NCBI GenBank assembly: GCA_002435865.1
Contig: DIWV01000001.1
Location: 82,378 to 146,377, forward strand
DNA length: 64,000 nt
DNA from: Cloacimonetes bacterium UBA6097
GTDB lineage: Bacteria > Cloacimonadota > Cloacimonadia > Cloacimonadales > Cloacimonadaceae
Reading direction: 5' to 3'
The first letter of the stretch is position 1. Every line of letters begins with the position of its first letter. Under the pieces are notes generated by a model. That model saw only the letters and a list, made by a program, of their open reading frames with translations. It ran no database searches and was not told where the DNA came from. The position numbers and the translations under genes are program-made. Positions 8,182-17,783 of this stretch are shown here, in pieces.

Positions 8182-9133
8182 AGTTAAGAACTTAACGGAT
8201 AATAAACTATGGCTTGCTCCTTTGGCAGGCTACACAGACCAGCCTTTTCGTAAAATCTGTAAAGAATGGGGCGCTGATGTAGTTGTAAGTGAAATGATCA
8301 GCGCTGATGGGATAGTGCATAAACAAAGACAAACTCTGTCATATCTTGATTTCACCAGCGAAGAAAGACCTTTCGGTGTTCAATTATTCGGTTCAAATCC
8401 ACTGATAATGGCAAAAGCAGCTGAAATTGCATTTAAACATAATCCTGATTTTATAGATGTGAATATGGGCTGCCCTGTTAAAAAAGTCATTAAAAGAGGA
8501 GCAGGCGGAGCTTTGATGTCAAATCTGCCGGGAGCAGTTCAAATTGTTAAGGAAATAAAGAAAGTATTACCGGCAAGTATACCGTTATCAGTTAAATTCC
8601 GTTCCGGAACTGATTTAAACAACCTGAATTATGTAGATTTTGGGAAAGCTATGCAGGATGCAGGGGTTGATATAATTACATTGCATCCAAGAACTGTGAA
8701 GCAGATGTTTACGGGTGTAAGCAACTGGCAGCATATTAAAGAACTTAAAAGGCACGTATCAATTCCCGTTGTTGGCAATGGGGATGTAACAAGTATAGAA
8801 GATTATCTGGAACTATATAAGATTACAGGATGTGACTCTGTAATGATTGGCAGGGGAGTTCTGGGTCATCCCTGGTTGTTTGCCCAAATCAGAAGCCTGA
8901 TTGAAAATAAAGAAATGCCGGAAATCACTGCTAACATAAAACTACAGACAATATTTAAGCATCTTGAATATGCTTTAATTATCAAACCTGAAAGATTGGT
9001 AGTAAGAGAAATCAGGGCGATACTGTGCTTTTACACAAAAGGATTATCCGGCAGCGCTAAGCTGCGTAACACAATTAATCATACAGATAGCATCACTGAA
9101 TTAAAAAAAATCTTGACTGATGCATTCCATTAA
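8171..9133 (+). CDS. dusB: tRNA-dihydrouridine synthase (DusB/NifR3 family)
   Basis: Dus enzymes reduce uridine in tRNA D-loops using FMN and NADPH. The 320-residue product has the TIM-barrel start LAPLAGYTDQPFR, the conserved DVNMGCPVKKV block with the catalytic Cys, SVKFRSG, LHPRTVKQMF and GNGDV, ending in the phosphate-binding GCDSVMIGRG. Start is GTG at 8171, inside the end of the HD-GYP gene, with GGAG four bases upstream. The 11-base overlap suggests translational coupling. Length and motifs fit DusB well. Separation from DusA or DusC is by overall resemblance. Confidence 0.93.
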   Translation: MINKVKNLTDNKLWLAPLAGYTDQPFRKICKEWGADVVVSEMISADGIVHKQRQTLSYLDFTSEERPFGVQLFGSNPLIMAKAAEIAFKHNPDFIDVNMGCPVKKVIKRGAGGALMSNLPGAVQIVKEIKKVLPASIPLSVKFRSGTDLNNLNYVDFGKAMQDAGVDIITLHPRTVKQMFTGVSNWQHIKELKRHVSIPVVGNGDVTSIEDYLELYKITGCDSVMIGRGVLGHPWLFAQIRSLIENKEMPEITANIKLQTIFKHLEYALIIKPERLVVREIRAILCFYTKGLSGSAKLRNTINHTDSITELKKILTDAFH

Positions 9134-9162
9134 TTATATTCATCGTTAATAAAGGAGATTTT

Positions 9163-9699
9163 ATGGTTAGCAAGAAAGATGACGAAACTTTGAACACTAA
9201 AGAGATGAATTCTGAAGAAACTGAGAAGATTAAAGAAAAGATTATCTTTACCGATGATGACAGAAAAATGCAATTCTATGAAAAGCTAAGACAGAAGGTT
9301 AGAAAATATTCAAATGAAAAAGGTGGCAAAGCCGGTGTATTATCAGAATATCTGTTTCTGCTTCCTGATTTCTTTATTCTTGCAACCAGGCTGGCAATGG
9401 ATGAACGGGTCCCCAGTAAAATGAAAGTCATTGCAGGAGCTATCCTGACCTATTTAATTTTACCTATAGACATCATTCCTGATTTCATTCCATTGCTTGG
9501 GCATGTTGATGATTTGGTCCTGGCTGTTTTAGGTTTGAATATGATACTGAATGACATAGATAAACAGATTCTGCTTGATAACTGGAGTGGCGAAGGAAAT
9601 CTTCTTGAATTGTTACAGACGATTACTGCTAAGGCAGAACGTTTTCTTGATAAGAATATTATGCAGAAAATCAAGAACTGGATAAACAAAAAATCCTGA
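9163..9699 (+). CDS. YkvA-family (DUF1232) membrane protein
   Basis: The 178-residue product has a charged N-terminal region (1-55). A DUF1232 core follows at about 75-120, with the hallmark Y-L-x-x-P-x-D-x-I-P-D-F-I-P segment between two hydrophobic stretches and DDLVLAVLGL after it. Biochemical function is not established for the family. AAAGGAGA precedes the ATG. The gene abuts rdgB (one base between stop and start), so the two are probably co-expressed. Confidence 0.85.
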   Translation: MVSKKDDETLNTKEMNSEETEKIKEKIIFTDDDRKMQFYEKLRQKVRKYSNEKGGKAGVLSEYLFLLPDFFILATRLAMDERVPSKMKVIAGAILTYLILPIDIIPDFIPLLGHVDDLVLAVLGLNMILNDIDKQILLDNWSGEGNLLELLQTITAKAERFLDKNIMQKIKNWINKKS

Positions 9700-9700
9700 T

Positions 9701-10294
9701 ATGACAAAGCTGGTCTTAGCAACACGAAACAAGGATAAACTAAAAGAAATAAAAGCTATACTTACCGGGCTATCCATCGATGTTGTATCTATAGGCGAAT
9801 TGATTCCCAGTTTTGACGTCATTGAAGATAAGGATACAATACTTGGCAATGCTGCTAAAAAGGCATTGGAAACGGCTAAAGCAACCGGATTACCAGCCCT
9901 GGCTGACGATACAGGACTTTTTATCGAAGCTTTGGATGGTGAGCCGGGAGTTTATGCAGCCAGATATGCAGGGGAAGATTGTTCATATGCAGATAATCGT
10001 AAAAAGGCTTTGCATCTTATGCAGGGCATTACGAACAGGAAAGCAGAGTTTAAAACTATGGTTGTCCTGGCAGAACCGGATGGTGTTGTCGCTTTCAGGG
10101 AAGGATCAGTTTCAGGTTTGATTACTGATGAAGCGCGCGGAAGCAATGGCTTTGGTTACGATGCTGTCTTTGAAGTTGATGGAACAGGAAAGACCTATGC
10201 TGAGATGGACGATAAAGAAAAAAATGAATGTTCGCATAGAGGAAAGGCTTTGAAAGCTATTTTACCCTTTCTTGCAGAATATTTTACAAACTAA
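9701..10294 (+). CDS. rdgB: XTP/dITP diphosphatase (RdgB/HAM1)
   Basis: This enzyme clears non-canonical purine nucleotides (XTP, dITP, ITP) from the pool. Family motifs are plain: LATRNKDKLKEIKAIL at the N-terminus, ALADDTGLFIEALDGEPGVYAARYAG in the middle, and RGSNGFGYDAVFE with TYAEMDDKEKNECSHRGKAL near the end. The length of 197 is normal. It starts one base after the YkvA stop and sits 21 bases before the phosphohexomutase gene. Confidence 0.95.
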   Translation: MTKLVLATRNKDKLKEIKAILTGLSIDVVSIGELIPSFDVIEDKDTILGNAAKKALETAKATGLPALADDTGLFIEALDGEPGVYAARYAGEDCSYADNRKKALHLMQGITNRKAEFKTMVVLAEPDGVVAFREGSVSGLITDEARGSNGFGYDAVFEVDGTGKTYAEMDDKEKNECSHRGKALKAILPFLAEYFTN

Positions 10295-10315
10295 TATTTA
10301 TAGAGGTAATGCATT

Positions 10316-11668
10316 ATGATTAACGCTGGTATTTTTCGGCAATATGATATTCGTGGAGTTGTAGATACTGATTTGACTTATGACACTCTTTATCAGATTG
10401 GTAAAGGATTTGGGACTTATTTAAGAAACCTTGGTAAAAAAACCGTTTCTATCGGAGGTGATGCCAGGCTTAGCACCCCTGCTTTCAAAGAACACTTTAT
10501 CAAGGGTCTACTGGAAACCGGCTGTGATGTAACAGATATAGGTATTGTAGCTACACCGGTTTTGTATTATGCTATTTGGAAACTTGATACAGATGGCGGT
10601 GCTATGATTACTGCCAGCCACAATCCTTCTCAGTACAACGGAATTAAGCTTAATCTTGGTTTAGCCAGTGTTTATGCCGAAGGTTTACAAGATGTTCTAA
10701 AGATAATCCAGAAAGGTGAGTTTGCTGCAGGGGACGGAGTGCTTAAGAATGATGACAGTCTTGGTGCAAGTTATATAGACTACATTGTTGATAATATCCG
10801 TCTTTCGAGACCTGTAAAGGTTATTGTTGATGCAGGTAATGGTATGGGAGGATTATATTTACCAATAATCCTCAGGAAACTTGGCTGTGAAGTGACAGAA
10901 ATGTTTTGCAAACCCGATGGTAACTTCCCCAATCATCATCCCGATCCCACAGTTGAAAAGAATAACGTCTATCTGGCAAAAGCGGTAATTGAGCAGAAGG
11001 CAGAGCTGGGAATTGGTCTGGATGGAGATGCAGACAGGATTGGTGTTGTAGATGAGAAAGGCAAAATGTTGTTTGGAGACCAGATTCTTAATATCCTGGC
11101 AAGAGACTTCTTAAAAGTAAATCCCGGTGAAACAATTATAGCCGACGTTAAATGCTCAAAAAACCTATATGACGATATTGCCAAACTTGGCGGTAAAGCA
11201 ATCATGTATAAAACAGGACACGCCAATATCAAGAATTACATGAAACAGATAGGAGTGAAGTTCGCCGGCGAAATGAGCGGACATGTCTTTATGGCAGACC
11301 GGTATCTGGGATTTGATGATGCTATTTATGTAAGTTGCAGATTTATAGAGATTGTGTCTAATACCGCTTTACGTGTAAGCGAATATCTGGCAGATCAACC
11401 TAAAATGTATAACACACCGGAAATGCATATTAACTGTGGTGATGACAAGAAGTTTGACGTAGTAGCAAAAGTATGCCAGTCCTTTAAGGATGAAAACCTA
11501 GACGTTAACGACATTGACGGTGCCAGAATTACATTCTCAGACGGTTGGGGACTCGTTAGGGCATCAAATACTACTCCGGTTCTGGTCGTGCGCTACGAGG
11601 CTGAAACAGAAGCACGTATGCTGCAAATCCAGAAGTTTGTGGAAGACAGAATCAAGAAATACATGTAA
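10316..11668 (+). CDS. Phosphomannomutase/phosphoglucomutase
   Basis: This alpha-D-phosphohexomutase of 450 residues moves phosphate between C1 and C6 of mannose or glucose, feeding glycan synthesis. Four active-site loops are visible: TASHNPSQYNG (phosphoserine), GLDGDADRIG (metal), GEMSGH (sugar specificity, the GEMSGHxF form found in PMM/PGM) and RASNTTPVLVVR (phosphate binding). AGAGGTAA lies just before the ATG. It is last in the compact run from the HD-GYP gene. Whether the main substrate is mannose or glucose cannot be told from sequence. Confidence 0.93.
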   Translation: MINAGIFRQYDIRGVVDTDLTYDTLYQIGKGFGTYLRNLGKKTVSIGGDARLSTPAFKEHFIKGLLETGCDVTDIGIVATPVLYYAIWKLDTDGGAMITASHNPSQYNGIKLNLGLASVYAEGLQDVLKIIQKGEFAAGDGVLKNDDSLGASYIDYIVDNIRLSRPVKVIVDAGNGMGGLYLPIILRKLGCEVTEMFCKPDGNFPNHHPDPTVEKNNVYLAKAVIEQKAELGIGLDGDADRIGVVDEKGKMLFGDQILNILARDFLKVNPGETIIADVKCSKNLYDDIAKLGGKAIMYKTGHANIKNYMKQIGVKFAGEMSGHVFMADRYLGFDDAIYVSCRFIEIVSNTALRVSEYLADQPKMYNTPEMHINCGDDKKFDVVAKVCQSFKDENLDVNDIDGARITFSDGWGLVRASNTTPVLVVRYEAETEARMLQIQKFVEDRIKKYM

Positions 11669-11810
11669 TAAACATAATTTGGCATTATCAAGACAGGCAA
11701 TCTACTTTCCTGTTTCTATATCATTGCATGATGTAAATTCCACTTGTAAATACAAACAAATGGGATAGCTTATCTTAAACAAGGTTCCCACAATATGAGG
11801 AGAGAATATT

Positions 11811-13139
11811 ATGTTTAAAAAGATTATCTTATTGTTTTTTATTCTTATTCCACTTTGTCTCATAGCTCAGGATTTACCGTTTTCTGTTAAGAATTCAACC
11901 AAATACAGTATTTCCGGAATGGTAGGTTATATAAAAGTTGATTCTGTAAAGTACTCACAGTTAAGATTAATCCAGGAATTTAAAATCAAGAAAGTAGGTG
12001 TCGGAGTTGACCTTGATTTTTTGTTTGATAAGAATTATCATCTCAGGAAAAGTGGTTGGGACCAGATAAAGGATTATGTAGATAAAATATATTATGTCAG
12101 TTATGCTGACATAGACAATGCCGTCTACTTGCATCTGGGTGGTTTTCCTTACAAGACAATTGGCAATGGCTTAATCATGCTAAACTATTCTAACATGCTG
12201 CTCTATCCTGATTTATGGAATCCGGGATTAATGGTAGGAGTAAACCCGGATTGGATTGTCCATCCCAATTTTGAGATATTTACTTCCAACCTTTATAAAA
12301 ACCAGATTATGGCTTTCAATGCAAGCAGCCAGCTTATGCCTGATGATGCCTTTCCGGTTGTTGATAAGATGGTTTGGGGCTTTACTTACGTAATAGACAG
12401 AAACCAATACGGAAATCTGAAATATGTTGTCCCTGATTCTGTTTCCAGTGAAATTAACAGCGGAACAAAGAGACCTGCTGCGATTTACGGTTTTAATTAT
12501 ACCTTGCCTATTCTGAGCAAGGACAACGCAACATTCGGGCATTATGCTGAGTTTGCTCACATTGCAGACTATGGCACAGGATACATTTTGCCGGGCTTCT
12601 ACTCAGATTTCAAGTTCATTAAAGTGAATCTGGAATACAGGATTTACAAAAAAGAATTTGCACCGGCTTTTTTTGACCATTCATACGAAAGAACCAGAGC
12701 TTTCATGATTGGAGACGAACTTGTAACAAAAGAACAGACGCTTACAAATTACAATAATTCCTACGGATGGTACGGAAAAGTCCAGGCAATTATTGGTAAA
12801 AGGGCAAAAGCCATGGTAGCCTGGCAGGACATGTATGGCAAAGACCTCAAGACAGGAAAATCAATCTGGATAAGATTCTGGGTGGATACTCAATACAAAA
12901 GGTTGGAGAACTTCTCTTTTGCATACAGCAAAACCAATGTGGAACATATGGCTATTACCAAAATCAGCGTGCCATCTGCTGACATAAGCGGAAGCATGAC
13001 TTTCAGGATTTCTGAGAAAAGATGGTTTGTAATTGGAAAATACTCAGAGAATTATAATGACCAAAATAATGATGGTACAATAAACTGGCTTAAAGAGACT
13101 GACAGGTCTTTGGGATTAGGAGTAAAATATCTATTCTAA
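11811..13139 (+). CDS. Probable outer-membrane beta-barrel protein, family not recognised
   Basis: The 442-residue product has a signal peptide ending near residue 19 (LCLIAQ). It is rich in alternating aromatic/polar segments typical of amphipathic strands, and the last residues GLGVKYLF end in Phe, as in many barrels recognised by the BAM complex. I cannot name a family. TGAGGAGAG precedes the ATG. The upstream gap 11669-11810 shows only a weak hairpin (AGACAGG..CCTGTTT near 11690-11716). It converges with the ABC permease gene eight bases away. Confidence 0.65.
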   Translation: MFKKIILLFFILIPLCLIAQDLPFSVKNSTKYSISGMVGYIKVDSVKYSQLRLIQEFKIKKVGVGVDLDFLFDKNYHLRKSGWDQIKDYVDKIYYVSYADIDNAVYLHLGGFPYKTIGNGLIMLNYSNMLLYPDLWNPGLMVGVNPDWIVHPNFEIFTSNLYKNQIMAFNASSQLMPDDAFPVVDKMVWGFTYVIDRNQYGNLKYVVPDSVSSEINSGTKRPAAIYGFNYTLPILSKDNATFGHYAEFAHIADYGTGYILPGFYSDFKFIKVNLEYRIYKKEFAPAFFDHSYERTRAFMIGDELVTKEQTLTNYNNSYGWYGKVQAIIGKRAKAMVAWQDMYGKDLKTGKSIWIRFWVDTQYKRLENFSFAYSKTNVEHMAITKISVPSADISGSMTFRISEKRWFVIGKYSENYNDQNNDGTINWLKETDRSLGLGVKYLF

Positions 13140-13146
13140 ACATAGT

Positions 13147-13935
13147 TCATAATTGAGGTTTATTGTCTACATATTCTTCCATGTGTACAAATTGCCATTT
13201 AAGCATTATCCGTTCTAATACAACCACAATTCCATAGAGCAATAATGAGAATATTGAAATTATTATGATTATTGCAAATACATGTGCAGTCTGGTATGAC
13301 TTTGTCGCTCTGGTCATGTAGATTCCCAGCCCTTTTTCACCACCAAGCCACTCGCCAATAATTGCAGCCATTACACTATACGAAACTGCTAATTTCAATC
13401 CTGTAAAAAAAGCCGGAAGAGCAGTCGGGACTTTTAACAGGTAAAATACCTGCCAGGGACTTGCTTGCATGGATCTGAATAGCCTCAAATATTCAACCGA
13501 GACCTGCCTGAAACCATCAAAAAGATTTACTGCAATAGGGAAGAAACAGACCAGAGTTACGATAAAGATTTTGGCATTGGGTCCGTAACCAAACCATAAC
13601 ACCAATAATGGCGCCAGTGCGATTATTGGAATAGTTTGTGAGACAATGATAAAAGGGTAAATCATTTTGCGTATGGGATTAAATCTATCCATCACAAGCG
13701 CTACCAGAATACCTAAAACGACACTTAAGAACAATCCGGTAAGGGTTTCCATGATAGTCACTGCAGAGTGGGACAGAAGCAGATTTGTATGCGTGAAGAA
13801 AACACTGATTATATCCAGCGGTCTGGGAATTATCCATAGCAGATGATGATTAAAAGATGTGAAAAAAGTCCAAAGAGCTAAAAGAAAAAGTGCAAATATA
13901 GAAGGAAGCAGAACATCAGAAGCTTTGATTTTCAT
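13147..13935 (-). CDS. ABC transporter permease, SsuC/TauC/ThiX type
   Basis: The 262-residue inner-membrane protein has about six hydrophobic helices and a BPD_transp_1 core. The EAA-like loop reads FRSMQASPWQVFYLLKVPTALPAFFTGLK. This class imports sulfonates, nitrate or thiamine precursors. Unusually, no ATPase or binding-protein gene lies beside it; the neighbours are murB and dinG. The partners may be elsewhere, or it may be a leftover. Substrate cannot be inferred. The gene begins four bases after murB. Confidence 0.88.
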   Translation of the reverse strand: MKIKASDVLLPSIFALFLLALWTFFTSFNHHLLWIIPRPLDIISVFFTHTNLLLSHSAVTIMETLTGLFLSVVLGILVALVMDRFNPIRKMIYPFIIVSQTIPIIALAPLLVLWFGYGPNAKIFIVTLVCFFPIAVNLFDGFRQVSVEYLRLFRSMQASPWQVFYLLKVPTALPAFFTGLKLAVSYSVMAAIIGEWLGGEKGLGIYMTRATKSYQTAHVFAIIIIISIFSLLLYGIVVVLERIMLKWQFVHMEEYVDNKPQL

Positions 13936-13938
13936 CTC

Positions 13939-14877
13939 TTATTCTTCGCCTATGAACCTTACTTCAGTCTGCAGCAATACCCCGTATCTGTCTAATAAAG
14001 TCTTTTGGACATGAATGATTACAGCTTTCACATCCCCGGCAGTTGCTTTGCCAAGATTTACAATGAATCCGCAATGCTTTTCGGAAACAGCAGCGTCACC
14101 AATTCTGAACCCTTTGAGTCCGCAGTCCTGAATCAGCTTTCCGGTATAATATCCTTCCGGTCTCTTAAACACAGAGCCAGCACTGGGCAAACCCCACGGT
14201 TGCTTACTGTGACGCGTTTTCGTCAGCTCGTCTATCTTTTGTTCTATCTTGCTTTTGCTTCCGGGAGTAAGCTCAAACACAGAATTGAGGTGGATATAAG
14301 ATTTATCCTGCAGAATAGAATGGCGGTAAGAAAAATCATGTTCTGAATTGTTCAAATGAACAAATCTGAATTTAGTTTTGCCACCATCAGAATCAGGTAT
14401 TAGAATAAGACTTTGTTTCAAAACCTGGCTGATCTCACCTTCATAAGCACCTGCATTCATGAAAACAGCTCCACCGACTGAACCAGGTATCCCGCTGGCA
14501 AATTCCATACCTGATAGACCCCGCTTTGCAGTTGATAAACTTAGTTTTCCCAAATCCACACCACTGTCTGCTTTAACAAGATTGCCCTGATAACTTATGC
14601 GGTTCATCCTGTATGTACTTATAACTATTCCACGGATGCCTTTGTCACTTACTATAAGGTTTGAACCTTTACCGATAACAAGATGGGGGAGATGATGCTC
14701 AGAAACATATTGAAAAACTTTTCCAAGCATTCTATAACCGGTCGGAGTGATGAAAATATCTGCAGGACCACCGATTTTAAAGGTTGTATGACAGGACATT
14801 TGTTCATTGATTAGAAGATTCCCGATACCGACTATATTAAGCAGGTCTTTTTCGATTGCATTCATAAATATCTTCAA
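13939..14877 (-). CDS. murB: UDP-N-acetylenolpyruvoylglucosamine reductase MurB
   Basis: MurB reduces UDP-GlcNAc-enolpyruvate to UDP-MurNAc using FAD and NADPH in peptidoglycan synthesis. Visible blocks are HTTFKIGGPAD, VIGKGSNLIVSD, FASGIPGSVGGAVFMNAGAY (FAD binding), SAGSVFKRP (the catalytic Ser region) and GLKGFRIGDAAVSEKHCGFIVN. Its 312 residues match the short, loop-lacking MurB class. Start could be TTG 14877, overlapping the dinG stop, or ATG 14865; neither has a strong ribosome binding site. Confidence 0.94.
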   Translation of the reverse strand: MKIFMNAIEKDLLNIVGIGNLLINEQMSCHTTFKIGGPADIFITPTGYRMLGKVFQYVSEHHLPHLVIGKGSNLIVSDKGIRGIVISTYRMNRISYQGNLVKADSGVDLGKLSLSTAKRGLSGMEFASGIPGSVGGAVFMNAGAYEGEISQVLKQSLILIPDSDGGKTKFRFVHLNNSEHDFSYRHSILQDKSYIHLNSVFELTPGSKSKIEQKIDELTKTRHSKQPWGLPSAGSVFKRPEGYYTGKLIQDCGLKGFRIGDAAVSEKHCGFIVNLGKATAGDVKAVIIHVQKTLLDRYGVLLQTEVRFIGEE

Positions 14878-17783
14878 TTATAAAAGGAATGACTTTGTTT
14901 GAAAAAGTCTATTATATTGCTCTGCATCTGCACAGGATCATCCATAATAATACTGGTTGCCGGCAAAACTTCCTGAAAGTAGTGTCCGTACCTTTTTGTC
15001 GTTACACGCGGATCGATGATAACTACAACTCCCTTATCGGTTTTGCTTCTTATGAGTCTGCCAAATCCCTGCCTGAGACGCAGCAGAGCATTGGGCAGGA
15101 TGTAATGCATAAAGGAGTCTTTCTTTTCGACTTCAAGTTTTTCAATATAAGCCTCCACAATTGGTTCTGTGGGTACCTGGAAAGGGAGCTTAAACAAAAT
15201 CAGAAGGGAAAGAGATTCTCCCTGCACATCAATTCCTTCCCAAAAAGAACTTGTTCCCAGTAAAACTGCATTGTTATGCTTTTTAAATTCATCCAACAGG
15301 GCAGACCTGCTACCCCATTTACCCTGAGCAAAAAGAGGACGGTTATTTTGATAAAGTTTATCATTCAGCTTGTTATATGCAGCATCCAAATCCTTGTATG
15401 ATGTAAACAAGGTAAGTGTGCCGACAGGAGTACTTTCTACTACTAAATCAACCACATCCAAAGCTTGCTGCAGGAAATAGGTATCACCGGGCTCAGGCAA
15501 GAAACCGGCTATGATAAGGCGGGACTGTTTGGCATAATCAAACAGAGATTCGACAATCTTTTCTTTTATCTGCCTGTCTGAAGCTAATCCGATACCGGAT
15601 TGATTATTAAAGAACTTGAAGGAATTTCTTAAAGCCATAGTAGCAGAAGTGAATATAACACAGGGAATGTTTTTGTAGACAATTTCATTCAGATGGTGAT
15701 TAACTTCTATAGGTGCATAGTTGATAATCGATGAAGGGAAATTTTTATCACTTTTCTGTCCTGTTTCAAGCCAATAGGCATAATTATCAAAATCCGGATT
15801 TAAGAGAACCAGGAGATCATGCTCAGTTTCATTTGCTCTTAGTTCAATTCCCTGTATCCTTTCCAATAGAATATCATAAGAAGGCATTTGCTTGGAATTA
15901 ATCCCGGAAAATATGTTGCTCAGGGCATTAACAGATTTCATCAGTTCTTTCCAGAAATCTATTATTAACTTTAGTTTTGAAAAGAAATCAGGCACTTGTT
16001 CAGCGGATTTTATCCTGTGTTTACCAAACGAACCCTGATTTTCACACTCGCTTGCAACGTAGCTAAACAAATCCAGAAATGAGTTTCTGTTGTTTTCTAT
16101 CAAATCTGCAATACTGTTACAGACAAATCTGATATGATCTTTTACTGAATCGGAAAGAATGCTTTTTTGCAATGCTCTGTCGATTTGTTCAACAAAGCCT
16201 GTATTTTTCTTTCTGTAAAGCTTGCTAAGCTGATTTAGCTGAAATACCAGGTCAGCATATTGCATATCTATACCAAACTGTCTTGAAGCAACCTGCATGA
16301 TATTGTGTGCTTCATCAATAATCAGGTGTTCATATTCACCCAGGCTTACATGATTGGACTGAAGGTCTGATAAAAGCAAAGAATGATTTACTACAATAAG
16401 GTTAGCATCTTCAACATTTTTTCTGAGTTTCATTACATAACAACCCATAAAATGTGGACACTTGCGCCCGGCACAATAATGCCTGTCAGAACATAACCTG
16501 CGCCAGGTGACACTATACCTGTTCTTATCAAAAGATGAGTTCTCTGTAACATCTCCGGTGTTTGTATTGAGTTTCCATATAAGTAAATTAAGCATGGCAC
16601 TGGCTTCAAACGGTGTTAACCCTCTGGATTGCTCAGTAATAAATTCATCCCATTTACGTTCACAGATATAATTTTCCCTTCCCTTGACCAATACTGCCTT
16701 ATATGGAATTTGCAGAATGTTTTTCAAGACAGGGATGTCTTTGTTAAAAAGCTGCTCTTGCAAGTTCTTTGTATTTGTCGAAACTATCACTTTCTTGTTT
16801 CGTGTATATGAAAACTGCAAAGCCGGAATTAGATAGGCAAATGACTTACCGACGCCGGTTCCGGCTTCCACTGCTAAATAATGATTTTCTGTAAAAGCGG
16901 ATTCCACACATTTAGCCATGTCGAGTTGTCCTGCCCTGAATTCAAAATGGGCGAAATTCTTCTGCAGGAATCCATTTTTATCAAAGATATCCTCCTGACT
17001 GAAGATTTTGGGTTGCAGGCACTTGTTCTCAATTATATTATGCAGCGGCACAGAAGGAACCTTAGCTTTCTTTCCCACCAGAGAATGTTTGCGCTGAAAA
17101 TCAACTATGATTTCCATCAATGAGCTTAAGTGACTTTCAGTTTGTGCTTGTCTGCTTAATTCCAATATTCTGGCATTAACCGTAACTCCCTGATAAGAAA
17201 TTATGTAATCAATCAGTTTAAAAAACAATTCGGCAGTAGCATTTGCATCATTGATTGCCCTGTGAGCATCCGTTAAATCAATCCCAAATTCATCGCACAT
17301 TGTGGATAATTTATGGTTAGAAATAAAAGGCAGGTAGATTCTACCCAATTCACTTGTATCCCACCATGGATTAAGCAGAGGAAGTTCATTTTGTTCAATA
17401 AGCTTATTGTTAACAAAATCAAGGTCAAATTTCGTATTCTGACCCACTATTACAGCATCACCAGCAAAATTTTTAAACTCCTGCAGAACTTTACATATTT
17501 TTGGAGCATTCCTGAGTTGTTCAGGAGTAATGTGAGTAAGATATTCAATGTAATGGGGAACTTCTTTTTTGGGAGATACAAAACTGTTGTAAGTTTCCGG
17601 ATCTTTATCTTTAAGATACTTTACCGCAGCTATCTCGATAATTTCATCTTTAACTGGATTCAGACCGGTTGTTTCAGTATCAATTACTACAATGTCTACA
17701 AAATCAGTTACAGAAAAATCAAGGGTAAAGCCAGTATTTTTTGAAACAGAGATATCAGAATTTGAGTTAAGATTTAGATCCAT
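14874..17783 (-). CDS. dinG: DinG-type helicase with N-terminal DnaQ-like 3'-5' exonuclease
   Basis: The 969-residue fusion begins with a DEDDh exonuclease domain (about 28-195) with D35, E37, D120, H174 and D179 all present. A superfamily 2 helicase of the XPD/DinG group follows: Walker A GTGVGKS at 308-314 and DEAH in the LIIDEAHN block. A Cys cluster, C..C-x5-C-x4-C-x4-C, lies between them and could hold an iron-sulfur cluster. Motif VI region is LRQGFGRLIRS near the C-terminus. DinG proteins unwind damage-related DNA and RNA-DNA hybrids. This nuclease fusion is common in Firmicutes and relatives. Its start overlaps the regulator upstream by 17 bases. Confidence 0.92.
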   Translation of the reverse strand: MDLNLNSNSDISVSKNTGFTLDFSVTDFVDIVVIDTETTGLNPVKDEIIEIAAVKYLKDKDPETYNSFVSPKKEVPHYIEYLTHITPEQLRNAPKICKVLQEFKNFAGDAVIVGQNTKFDLDFVNNKLIEQNELPLLNPWWDTSELGRIYLPFISNHKLSTMCDEFGIDLTDAHRAINDANATAELFFKLIDYIISYQGVTVNARILELSRQAQTESHLSSLMEIIVDFQRKHSLVGKKAKVPSVPLHNIIENKCLQPKIFSQEDIFDKNGFLQKNFAHFEFRAGQLDMAKCVESAFTENHYLAVEAGTGVGKSFAYLIPALQFSYTRNKKVIVSTNTKNLQEQLFNKDIPVLKNILQIPYKAVLVKGRENYICERKWDEFITEQSRGLTPFEASAMLNLLIWKLNTNTGDVTENSSFDKNRYSVTWRRLCSDRHYCAGRKCPHFMGCYVMKLRKNVEDANLIVVNHSLLLSDLQSNHVSLGEYEHLIIDEAHNIMQVASRQFGIDMQYADLVFQLNQLSKLYRKKNTGFVEQIDRALQKSILSDSVKDHIRFVCNSIADLIENNRNSFLDLFSYVASECENQGSFGKHRIKSAEQVPDFFSKLKLIIDFWKELMKSVNALSNIFSGINSKQMPSYDILLERIQGIELRANETEHDLLVLLNPDFDNYAYWLETGQKSDKNFPSSIINYAPIEVNHHLNEIVYKNIPCVIFTSATMALRNSFKFFNNQSGIGLASDRQIKEKIVESLFDYAKQSRLIIAGFLPEPGDTYFLQQALDVVDLVVESTPVGTLTLFTSYKDLDAAYNKLNDKLYQNNRPLFAQGKWGSRSALLDEFKKHNNAVLLGTSSFWEGIDVQGESLSLLILFKLPFQVPTEPIVEAYIEKLEVEKKDSFMHYILPNALLRLRQGFGRLIRSKTDKGVVVIIDPRVTTKRYGHYFQEVLPATSIIMDDPVQMQSNIIDFFKQSHSFYN

